A stretch of DNA of 43,850 bases from Treponema sp. (GTDB lineage Bacteria > Spirochaetota > Spirochaetia > Treponematales > Breznakiellaceae): the NCBI GenBank assembly GCA_031255285.1, contig JAIRSU010000127.1:1-43850 (forward strand), given 5' to 3'. The stretch's first letter is position 1, and the number at the start of each line of letters is the position of its first letter. Positions 27,778 to 36,165 of the stretch are shown here, in pieces. Below the pieces are notes generated by a model. The model was given only the letters and a program-made list of their open reading frames with translations, ran no database searches and had not been told where the DNA came from. A program made the position numbers and the translations under genes.

Positions 27778-28479
27778 GTGAAAGAGAGGCTTTATATCGT
27801 TATGCCTGCGTATAACGAGGAAATGAATATTGAAGCCGTCGTTCGCGAATGGCATACAGTTATTACTCAGCTAGGAGAAGGCAGGCTTGTGGTTGTTGAC
27901 GACGGGAGCAAAGACGGCACTTACGCCAAACTCCAAGAATTACAAAAAGAACTGCCGCGTCTAACCGCCTTGACAAAGCCTAATAGTGGGCACGGCGGTA
28001 CAGTACTCTTCGCGTATGAATATGCGCTTGCGGAAGGCGCAGATTACGTCTTTCAAACGGACTCAGACGGTCAAACGGTATCGACTGAATTCTGGGAGTT
28101 ATGGAGAAGCCGGGCAGATTACGATATACAGCTCGGCTACCGGAAAGGCAGACAAGACGGCTTGTCCCGCGTCGTCGTAACAAAGACGCTTAAATTGGTG
28201 CTGTTCCTTAACTTCAGGCTTTGGATAAAGGACGCGAATACACCTTTCCGCCTCATGACCGCCGCCTCGTTAGCGGGCTTCCTACCCAGAATCCCGAAGG
28301 AGCATAACCTCGCTAACGTCTTGCTTACCGTGCTGTATGAGAAGGACAAGATGCGGCGGCGTTACGCACCGATAACCTTCAGACCGCGGCAAGGCGGCGT
28401 TAACAGTATAAATATCTCGCGTATCATCAAGATAGGGTTGAGAGCGGTGAAAGACTTCGCGGAGCTGAAGAAGTTATAG
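27778..28479 (+). CDS. DPM1/GtrB-like GT2 polyprenyl-phosphate glycosyltransferase (no C-terminal TM helices)
   Basis: RLYIVMPAYNEEMNIEAVVREWHTVI...LVVVDDGSKDGTYAKLQEL...DYVFQTDSDGQTVSTEFWELW; GTG start. Confidence 0.88.
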   Translation: MKERLYIVMPAYNEEMNIEAVVREWHTVITQLGEGRLVVVDDGSKDGTYAKLQELQKELPRLTALTKPNSGHGGTVLFAYEYALAEGADYVFQTDSDGQTVSTEFWELWRSRADYDIQLGYRKGRQDGLSRVVVTKTLKLVLFLNFRLWIKDANTPFRLMTAASLAGFLPRIPKEHNLANVLLTVLYEKDKMRRRYAPITFRPRQGGVNSINISRIIKIGLRAVKDFAELKKL

Positions 28480-28513
28480 CGCAAAGGGGAGAGCGATTAA
28501 GATACCTGACTTC

Positions 28514-28921
28514 ATGCAGAAATACATACCACTTTTGCGGCAAGTCGTGTTATACGGCGTGTTCGGCTGTTTCTCCGCGCTCGTTGATATATTGCTTTTT
28601 AGCCTGTTAAGCAGTTTTTTAAACGTAACTCCAGCTAATATTATCAGCGTACACTGCGGGATATTATGTAGTTTTCTGCTCAACACGTTTTTTACCTTCA
28701 AGGTAAAAAATAAGATGAGGCGGCGGATTGTGATATTTTTTTGTGTTGGATATTTCGGATTGCTGTTGTCCATGCTGATACTCTGGCTTGGGGTGGAGAA
28801 GCTGGGCGTCGATAAGATGCGGGTGAAGATTGTTTCGGTGTTCATAGTAGCGGCGGTACAGTTCTTGTTGAACAAGTTTATCACATACCGCAACGACAAA
28901 AATTATAGTAAAGAAGGATGA
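28514..28921 (+). CDS. GtrA family membrane protein
   Basis: RQVVLYGVFGCFSALVDILLFSLLSSF...VHCGILCSFLLNTFFTFK; four TM helices. Confidence 0.85.
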   Translation: MQKYIPLLRQVVLYGVFGCFSALVDILLFSLLSSFLNVTPANIISVHCGILCSFLLNTFFTFKVKNKMRRRIVIFFCVGYFGLLLSMLILWLGVEKLGVDKMRVKIVSVFIVAAVQFLLNKFITYRNDKNYSKEG

Positions 28922-28928
28922 AATTACG

Positions 28929-29543
28929 TTGAAAGAAAATAAGAATGAACGCGGTAATATAAAAATCGTCAAAAGCACGGCAAAATATTTGTTGTTTTAT
29001 TTTATCGCTTTCTTGGTTTTTACTGGGATATATATCGCCTCTTTCCGTACGCCGTTGTTTGCCGCAAACCATGTGTTTTTCTATCGCGCCGTTTCGCTGT
29101 TGATTATCACGAGCGTACTATTTACAGTCGTTGTAATTATCTTCGCAAGATGCGGGAAGCTGATAAGGCTTGCCGTTCAAGACGTTTTGATAGCGGTAAT
29201 TGTGCCATTATGCCTCAACATGACGTTTTTGTCGGTCGTTACGGTTTCCATAGACCGCTCGATTTCCGTCTTTCTTTTGGCGTCTATGGCGGAAAATAAA
29301 GAGAGGGTTTGGACGGAAAAAGATATAACAGATTTATTTTTGAACGTGTATATGGATGAATACAAGGCGATGGACCGACGCTTTGACGAACAGTTAATCA
29401 CCGGCTCAATAGAGAAAAAAGGGGGTGCGTATCAGATTACCGACAAAGGGGTGTTCTTGATTAACGCCTTTCGATTAGTGGGAAGCGCCTTTCCCATTGA
29501 CAATCGTTTCTTGTATCCAGAGCCATATGTTCCAGAGGAGTAA
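28929..29543 (+). CDS. Membrane protein of unknown function
   Basis: Three N-terminal hydrophobic segments, then a soluble winged-helix-like region (WTEKDITDLFLNVYMDEYKAMDRRFDEQLITGSIEKKGGAYQITDKGVFLINAF); TTG start. Confidence 0.6.
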   Translation: MKENKNERGNIKIVKSTAKYLLFYFIAFLVFTGIYIASFRTPLFAANHVFFYRAVSLLIITSVLFTVVVIIFARCGKLIRLAVQDVLIAVIVPLCLNMTFLSVVTVSIDRSISVFLLASMAENKERVWTEKDITDLFLNVYMDEYKAMDRRFDEQLITGSIEKKGGAYQITDKGVFLINAFRLVGSAFPIDNRFLYPEPYVPEE

Positions 29544-29546
29544 AAG

Positions 29547-31544
29547 ATGCCGCCGAAAATTGAGAAGTTGTTAAAGTACAAGAGACCCCTCAAAATAGTT
29601 GCGCTTGTGGTATGTGTTTTTATTGCGGCCCGTTCCATCGCAGATTATTATCGTTCCCAGTACTTTGCAGAAGGGCAAGGGATGTTCGCGGGGACGTTCC
29701 CGTTCTTTATGCACTCGCCATATTACGAGGGACAAATAAACGACAGCTTCACGGTTAAGTCATCGTTATTCTTCGGTATAGCAGAGAAAGGACGTATACA
29801 GTTTTTCGTTAACAAGTTCGAGGAAGCGGAGAGAGGACGAGCAGACGGTGTGTCCCTTGTCGTCTATGCGAATGAGATAGAAATCGCCCGTGTTAAGGAA
29901 AACCCCTATCTCCGCTCGGAACCCAGACACAGCGTAACGTTTGACTTTGACATACCCGCGGGAACAAGAGCTCTCACTGTCAAAGTAGAGGCGAACAGCA
30001 ACATAGACTATGACCACACGTTTATTGAAGGGCTTAACGTCCGTAAGCCGAACATCCGCGGCTGGATACTGTTTTCGGTATGTATCGCAACGATTCTCTT
30101 TTTGCTACTGGCGCCGGAAATAAAAGGCGTAAAAGAACAGTTCCCAGAGATAAAGATGCGAATCAAGAAGACGCTCTCAAAGGACTATTGGCGGGGCGTA
30201 GTTCGGGAGCCGATATTCTATATTGCGCTAATAAGTATAGCCGCCAGAGTCGTTTATTTCTATGACTGGATTCCATTCTGTATGTCACACGATACAGCTT
30301 CTTATATTAAATCGTCTATTATTAATCCACAGAGGACTCCGCTCTATCCCATTTTCTCGCGGCTTGTCCATTTTGGCGGTGAGTTCCTCTGGTATAGGAC
30401 CATGGCTGATATTCAGAGTCTTTGTGGAATTATAGCAGCCTGTTATTTCTACCGTATCGCGGAACAGCTCATAAAGAACAAGCGCACCGCCTTTTTTTGC
30501 GCCGCGTTCTACGCCTGCCTGCCCTATATCGTCGTGTTTGAACGGGCGATATTAAGCGAATCATTTGCCGTTTCCTTCACTATATTTCTCATCTACAACG
30601 CCTCTCGCTATCTGCAAAATCCGAACAAAGTCTCCGCTATGATGATTGGCGTGTGGTCTCTCATGCTTACCATGCTAAGAGATATGTATATAGTAGTTCT
30701 CATTCCGCTCTTCCTGTTATTCTGGATTGTTCGGCTGTTTGTAGAAAACGACGGACCGCTCGTTAAGACGGGGTTTAAGTGGATTCTGGTATGTTTAGGA
30801 GTCGTCTTATTTCACGCATATCTCTTTAACGCCAGAATCGGCGTATTCGCTAACAGTCTTGTTTCTATAAATTATAATTTGTCATACAATCTCATTCAGC
30901 ATGACTTGTACCAGAATCCGATTGACCCTGAAATAGCCGACGAAATAACACAAAAAGGGAGAATAGAATCTTCTTTTGACGTTTGGCCGTATATCGATTC
31001 TTTACACAGCAGGTTCGGCGTTATCAGAATGATGCGTTACTGGAAAGATGCCTTGCGGAAGAATATCGGCGGGTTCCTGAAATACGCGATCAACGAATTA
31101 TGGAAAACACGAGATAGAAGAGCAACGGAGAATTCTTTTGGCGGTATGAGAAGATATATTAAAGATAATATTGATAATAGCTATATAAGCGCTATATCAA
31201 AAGTTCCGAAAGAAGATTGGATAAGACTTGATGCACGGTATAAAGAGAAAACGACCGGCGAGTTTTTTGCCCCGCTGTTCTTCAATATAAAATTGTGGCA
31301 TATATGGGCGCTCATGTTAATAGAAGCGATTATTATTCTCCATGCGCTCTTCCGCCGTAAGCAGGTATTATACTTTGAGGTTATCGTCTGTGGAATCACG
31401 TTTGCCGTCTTTTTAGCCGCTGTAATAATGGCGTGGGGTTATTCTTCGAGAATATCAATTCCTGCGCTCCCGCTGGTGATTCTGCTGGGGTTCCTAAATC
31501 TGTCGCGACTCTTTGCGGCAGAGCCTGCTTCTAGCATAGAGTAG
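29547..31544 (+). CDS. GT-C-type polytopic membrane glycosyltransferase (GT39/PMT-like)
   Basis: N-terminal TM plus lumenal domain, then ISIAARVVYFYDWIPFCMSHDTASYIKSSIINPQRTPLYPIFSRLVHF...AFYACLPYIVVFERAILSESFAVSFTIFLIYNAS. Confidence 0.7.
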   Translation: MPPKIEKLLKYKRPLKIVALVVCVFIAARSIADYYRSQYFAEGQGMFAGTFPFFMHSPYYEGQINDSFTVKSSLFFGIAEKGRIQFFVNKFEEAERGRADGVSLVVYANEIEIARVKENPYLRSEPRHSVTFDFDIPAGTRALTVKVEANSNIDYDHTFIEGLNVRKPNIRGWILFSVCIATILFLLLAPEIKGVKEQFPEIKMRIKKTLSKDYWRGVVREPIFYIALISIAARVVYFYDWIPFCMSHDTASYIKSSIINPQRTPLYPIFSRLVHFGGEFLWYRTMADIQSLCGIIAACYFYRIAEQLIKNKRTAFFCAAFYACLPYIVVFERAILSESFAVSFTIFLIYNASRYLQNPNKVSAMMIGVWSLMLTMLRDMYIVVLIPLFLLFWIVRLFVENDGPLVKTGFKWILVCLGVVLFHAYLFNARIGVFANSLVSINYNLSYNLIQHDLYQNPIDPEIADEITQKGRIESSFDVWPYIDSLHSRFGVIRMMRYWKDALRKNIGGFLKYAINELWKTRDRRATENSFGGMRRYIKDNIDNSYISAISKVPKEDWIRLDARYKEKTTGEFFAPLFFNIKLWHIWALMLIEAIIILHALFRRKQVLYFEVIVCGITFAVFLAAVIMAWGYSSRISIPALPLVILLGFLNLSRLFAAEPASSIE

Positions 31545-31633
31545 GTTTCGCTTCTGGTATGGATGACGCCCGCCTGCGCTTGACGGGGACAGCAGTATCC
31601 CTTTTCGTACAGCAACCGTTAAGAAGTCGTAAA

Positions 31634-31709
31634 ACAGGCGAAGCCTGTGGGGACAGACAAATTTACTAACCCACACTAGTTGGGAAGTTATAAAACAGAC
31701 GAAGTCTGT
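31634..31709. repeat. Two related direct repeats, each a hairpin with GAA loop
   Basis: ACAGGC-GAA-GCCTGT (31634-31648) and ACAGAC-GAA-GTCTGT (31695-31709) in the shared context GAAGTNNTAAAACAGNCGAAGNCTGTG. Confidence 0.85.
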
Positions 31710-31723
31710 GAAGGAGTAATTTT

Positions 31724-33664
31724 ATGAATGACGATGAAGTAAAGATTACCGAAGACACAACAAGCGACGTTAAAATCTTTGTGTGTCATACACCCGGACG
31801 AGAGAGTGTATTACCGGAAAATCCGATGTATGTTCATATACTTGGCGGCGCGGCTTTAGCCAAAGAGAATCCGCAGAATCTGATGGGCGACAACAGCGGC
31901 GATAACATTTCCATGAAAAACAAAAGCTATTGCGAGCTTACCGTGCAATACTGGGCATGGAAAAACACGGACGCGGACTATTACGGCTTCTGCCATTACC
32001 GACGGTATTTCAGCTTTAACTCGCCTGAAGAAGAACAAATACCGAATATGTACGCAAACGTTCCGTTTGAGTATTTTAATGATAAAATAATGTCTCAAAT
32101 TGATGTTGACATAGATTTTATTATCAAAAAAATGAAAAAGAACCCTATAGCTCTCACGACTCTGTTTGACGTTAAAAACGTCAAAGCTTTCAGCATTTAT
32201 AATCACTACAAAATAACCCCTTCTTTACATAACGAAGATTTAGATATATTGCTGGAAGTCATTCATGAAATTTGTCCTGAATATGACAAAGCGGCAAAAG
32301 AACATTTGAAAAGTCATTTGTTATACCCATGTAATATGTTTATAATGAAAAGACCCCTTTTCTTTCGTTATTGCGAATGGCTGTTTCCTATTATGGAAGA
32401 GTGCGAAAGGCGCATCGACGCATCAAATTATACGGAGGAAGAATTCCGTGGTATTGGACATTTAGCCGAGCGCTGTTTAGGGATTTTTTACACGTATATC
32501 AACCGAAACGAGAACGTCGAGGCGGTATTTTTCCAACGCCTGCTTATAGAGAATCCGTCCGTCGGAATTAAACCCCGACCCCGCTCTAAAAACCCAGTAA
32601 CGGTCGTAACGGCGGCAAGCGGTTTTTATGTTCCATATCTCGCGGTCATGATACAAAGTTTGGCAGAACATACGTCATCAAATAGAAATTACGAGATATG
32701 CGTTTTACACACCGATATATCTGATGAAAATAAAAAGAAAATGTGGAATATGGTAAAAATTTATCCCAATATTCACCTTATATTCTACAATATAGCGATG
32801 GATATATCTGATTTTTCTTTTAGATGCTCTGAATGGGGCGAACATATAAGCAACGAAACATTTTATCGGACATTACTCCATAAAATATTTACCAATTATA
32901 AAAAAGTCATCTATTTCGACAGCGATATGATTATTAAAGCGGATGTAGCAGAGCTTTTTGATACGGACATAGGGGACAACCTCATTGGCGCCTGCCTTGA
33001 TCCTGACTTTATCGGAATGTATTGCTCAAATTTTGATTCAAAATTCTATACGGAGACAGTATTAAAGATAAAACATCCTTTTGAGTATTTTCAAGGAGGT
33101 GTGTTACTCGTCAACATAGAGCAGTTCAAGGGAGGGTTTAGCGACACCGAACTGGCTGAAGAAGCGGCCGTCAGTAATTATCGGTGGGTTGACCAAGATT
33201 TGTTTAATGTTGCCTGCCATGGCAAAGTTGCATTTATCGATATGAGCTGGAATGTGATGGTTCAGCATAAATGGGACAGACTCAAAGTAATCAAACAATG
33301 TCCATTCGAGATTTCCAAACAGTATTTTGATGCGAGAGAAAACCCTAAAATTATTCACTACGCGGGCGGGCAGAAACCGTGGATAGAACCGTGGATAGAT
33401 TTTGGTTCCGATTTCTGGTCGGTTGCGTACCGCAATGTGTATTTCGGAGAGCTTCTCTGGCGTATGAGCCACGATATAGTCGCCTATGTTTTAAACGAAA
33501 CTGCCAACAAAAGAATTTCCGCGCCTCCTCCCCCTCCGCTGCCGGAAAAATCGTCTCTGCTGAAAAAATTGGCGGTTGGAATCGCTTCTCCCTTTTTCCC
33601 CGAAGGAACAAAGCGGAGGGAAAAATTGAGGAGACTCTACAACAAGGTCCGTGGAAAAGGATAA
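31724..33664 (+). CDS. DUF4422 - GT8 fusion glycosyltransferase
   Basis: DUF4422: VKIFVCHTPGRESVLPENPMYVHILGGAAL...NKSYCELTVQYWAWKNTDADYYGFCHYRRYF; GT8: VTVVTAASGFYVPYLAVMIQSLAEHT...KVIYFDSDMIIKADVAELFD. Confidence 0.9.
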   Translation: MNDDEVKITEDTTSDVKIFVCHTPGRESVLPENPMYVHILGGAALAKENPQNLMGDNSGDNISMKNKSYCELTVQYWAWKNTDADYYGFCHYRRYFSFNSPEEEQIPNMYANVPFEYFNDKIMSQIDVDIDFIIKKMKKNPIALTTLFDVKNVKAFSIYNHYKITPSLHNEDLDILLEVIHEICPEYDKAAKEHLKSHLLYPCNMFIMKRPLFFRYCEWLFPIMEECERRIDASNYTEEEFRGIGHLAERCLGIFYTYINRNENVEAVFFQRLLIENPSVGIKPRPRSKNPVTVVTAASGFYVPYLAVMIQSLAEHTSSNRNYEICVLHTDISDENKKKMWNMVKIYPNIHLIFYNIAMDISDFSFRCSEWGEHISNETFYRTLLHKIFTNYKKVIYFDSDMIIKADVAELFDTDIGDNLIGACLDPDFIGMYCSNFDSKFYTETVLKIKHPFEYFQGGVLLVNIEQFKGGFSDTELAEEAAVSNYRWVDQDLFNVACHGKVAFIDMSWNVMVQHKWDRLKVIKQCPFEISKQYFDARENPKIIHYAGGQKPWIEPWIDFGSDFWSVAYRNVYFGELLWRMSHDIVAYVLNETANKRISAPPPPPLPEKSSLLKKLAVGIASPFFPEGTKRREKLRRLYNKVRGKG

Positions 33665-33675
33665 AGAAGTAAAGT

Positions 33676-35703
33676 ATGGTTTTGTTTTATTGCAATCATA
33701 TGGGTACGCTCTCTCAGCTTATCACATTGAGATACCTCAGGTGCGCTGTTGACGAAGAAGCCGTTTTAATGTCGGTCGCATTTTCTAATTTTTATACAAG
33801 TGATTTTTCTAAAAAAATTATAGAGACAAACATTTTTTCTAAAATAATTCCTACAGCAACTATGTTTTCTAAGAATGAAGAAACTGTAGAAAAACAGGAA
33901 CAAAGGATAAGTAGCTATTGGGATGGAATTCTTAAGAAAGAAAATATCGATTTAAATGATTTTTCTGAGATATATGGTACGATAGATTGTTTTGGGGAAT
34001 TTTTTGTGTATTTATCAATGAAAAGTATTCCTTATATTTTAATTGAAAACTCTCCGAATCAGTTCAATATCCCTAATAGATGTATCGGCCCAGAAAGAGG
34101 TTTGCATTTTAATCACTCGTATACGTTAGTATTAGAAAAACACAAAGCTTTATATGGAGAAGGAGACCTCTGTAAAAAACGCTTGCGTTTTGAGAGTGAG
34201 AAAACCGACCACAGCAAATCACTGCCGAAAGACGAATGGATAGATTTTAACGCTTTGTTCAATAATTCTTCCACTCAATTCAAACATATTATTCTTTCTT
34301 GTTTAGACGAACAGGCGTCTTTTTTAAGTGAAAAAGACGCTTGCTTAATCCTACCGAATTCATACGGTGTTCATACACCAATAACTAAGCTTGACTTCGC
34401 CCATATGAATATTGTCTATCAAATAGCGCTTGATTATTACAACCATAACGATGAATCGCGCATATTCGTGAAAGAACATCCTTACGCTCTTTATGATTTC
34501 AGACTTGATAAATATCTTGAGAATCCCGTTACGCTTAACGCATATATTCCCATCGAATTTTATAAATTTATACCGGAATTTTCCATAAGTAGGCTTATTA
34601 GCGTAAATACGTCAACTATCTCAAAAATCGCCGAATATATTAAAGAAAGTATCCGGTTAGGGGACACGTATTATTGGAATTTTCGTCTATGTCACAAGCT
34701 TGTCTTGACGTTTTCTCTTAACAAAGAGTTTTCCAATCAAAAAACATTTCAGTACGCGCAGGGCGTTAACGATGAATTCCTTCAGACGTTCGTCCATTAT
34801 TGTATCAATGATTTTCCCAACTATAAACCGCAAATGAAATTCGGATGGCAGAGCTTAAAAGGCGATAATTTTATTATTCTCGACGAAGTCCCGTCCGAAA
34901 ACAAAAAAGACCTTATCGCGGGTCTCGACGGCGCCGACTCCCTTACAAAAATCGTGTTCTTAAACTCAAAGAAAGATTTTATGTTCTTTGAGTTTGAACG
35001 TTTTGATTTACTCGAATATATCACGCCTTTTGTCATCAAAAAAACCGCGCTCAATGATACGTGTATCTCCGATACCGACGATGAAATGCTGTTCTTTTTT
35101 TGCAAAGACAAGGCGGTCAGAGAGAAAGCAAAGTCGTTTGTCTTACAAAAGTCTCTGAAACATACAAAGCTATCTCTTGAAATCTCCGCGGTAAATATCA
35201 AGGATATTTATCCTTTGCTTTATCGGCGTGAATATGTATCAAGGATACAAGAGATTAACCGAGCGTTTGAGTCGCAGAGCAAACAGACAAACGACGTCTC
35301 TAAACAAATCGAAGGTTTGTCAAAATCGTTCAATGAGTATAAAGAGCGCTCTGACGCGCGTATTGACGCGCTGACAGATATTTGCCGCAACTTGACGCAG
35401 ACTGTAGAAGCGTCGCATAAAACCGTTTACGAAAGTCTGTCAAAATCGCTTGACGAGAACAGAGCGCACTCTGACGCGCACATTGACGAACTGACAAATA
35501 TTTGCCGCAACTTAACGCAGACTGTGGAACAGTTGAGCGCAGAGATGCGTAAGAATGAAATGCGGACGGAAGAGCATATAAGCCAAGCGGTCAGCGAGAT
35601 AAAAGGACTTTATCGAAGTCTACTTACGTCTAATTCATGGCGAATCGGGCGGGCGGTTACCTGGTTACCGCGCAAGATTAAGGGTTTGTTCCGTCATAGC
35701 TAA
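33676..35703 (+). CDS. Putative glycosyltransferase-like protein with C-terminal duplicated coiled coil
   Basis: N-terminal MVLFYCNHMGTLSQLITLRYL, FVKEHPYALYDFRLDKYL; C-terminal 40-aa direct repeat and RSLLTSNSWRIGRAVTWLPRKIKGLF tail common in GTs. Confidence 0.55.
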   Translation: MVLFYCNHMGTLSQLITLRYLRCAVDEEAVLMSVAFSNFYTSDFSKKIIETNIFSKIIPTATMFSKNEETVEKQEQRISSYWDGILKKENIDLNDFSEIYGTIDCFGEFFVYLSMKSIPYILIENSPNQFNIPNRCIGPERGLHFNHSYTLVLEKHKALYGEGDLCKKRLRFESEKTDHSKSLPKDEWIDFNALFNNSSTQFKHIILSCLDEQASFLSEKDACLILPNSYGVHTPITKLDFAHMNIVYQIALDYYNHNDESRIFVKEHPYALYDFRLDKYLENPVTLNAYIPIEFYKFIPEFSISRLISVNTSTISKIAEYIKESIRLGDTYYWNFRLCHKLVLTFSLNKEFSNQKTFQYAQGVNDEFLQTFVHYCINDFPNYKPQMKFGWQSLKGDNFIILDEVPSENKKDLIAGLDGADSLTKIVFLNSKKDFMFFEFERFDLLEYITPFVIKKTALNDTCISDTDDEMLFFFCKDKAVREKAKSFVLQKSLKHTKLSLEISAVNIKDIYPLLYRREYVSRIQEINRAFESQSKQTNDVSKQIEGLSKSFNEYKERSDARIDALTDICRNLTQTVEASHKTVYESLSKSLDENRAHSDAHIDELTNICRNLTQTVEQLSAEMRKNEMRTEEHISQAVSEIKGLYRSLLTSNSWRIGRAVTWLPRKIKGLFRHS

Positions 35704-35711
35704 ATCTTTAC

Positions 35712-35739
35712 ACACATAGCTTACGCATAGGCTATGTGT
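35712..35739. terminator. Hairpin after the last gene of the right cluster
   Basis: ACACATAGC-TTACGCATAG-GCTATGTGT, 9 nt after the stop at 35703; no clear U-tract. Confidence 0.5.
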
Positions 35740-35900
35740 AGTTCTCCCCCTGGACGCGCTTCGAGTTCTTCTATAGAAACGTCTTGTGCAAAAAGCGTTA
35801 CCGCCTCGGCGGCGCCCTCAACACGTCCTTCCTGTATACGGTTTTACAAGAAATGAGCAAGAATGTTTTCCGCCTAAAGGCGGACGATAGTTGGGCGCTT

Positions 35901-35973
35901 TGATCCAAGGCCGAATCGAACGGCCGACCTGCCGCTTAGGAGGCGGCCGCTCTATCCCCTGAGCTATTGGACC
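35901..35973 (-). tRNA. tRNA-Arg (anticodon CCT)
   Basis: GGTCCAATAGCTCAGGGGATAGAGCGGCCGCCTCCTAAGCGGCAGGTCGGCCGTTCGATTCGGCCTTGGATCA folds into a cloverleaf; anticodon loop CTCCTAA. Confidence 0.95.
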
Positions 35974-35982
35974 AACACCGTA

Positions 35983-36011
35983 ATTAAACTATATTTTTCC
36001 ATAAACGTCAA
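35983..36011 (-). promoter_or_regulatory. Predicted promoter of tRNA-Arg
   Basis: Minus strand TTGACG - 17 nt - TTTAAT, ~10 nt upstream of the tRNA 5' end. Confidence 0.7.
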
Positions 36012-36055
36012 GCGGTGTTCTCATCAGACAGCTTTCACCATATGCTGACTAATCC

Positions 36056-36084
36056 TTGACATTTTTCCCAAAAAATAATAAACT
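36056..36084 (+). promoter_or_regulatory. Predicted promoter of the LRR-AAA gene
   Basis: TTGACA - 17 nt - TAAACT upstream of ATG 36166. Confidence 0.55.
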
Positions 36085-36165
36085 GAATAATGAATGCTCG
36101 GAGTCCGTGGAGGGCGACGGCATCGAAAAACTAAATGAAGTTCCCGCCTCATTCGAGGAATAAAT

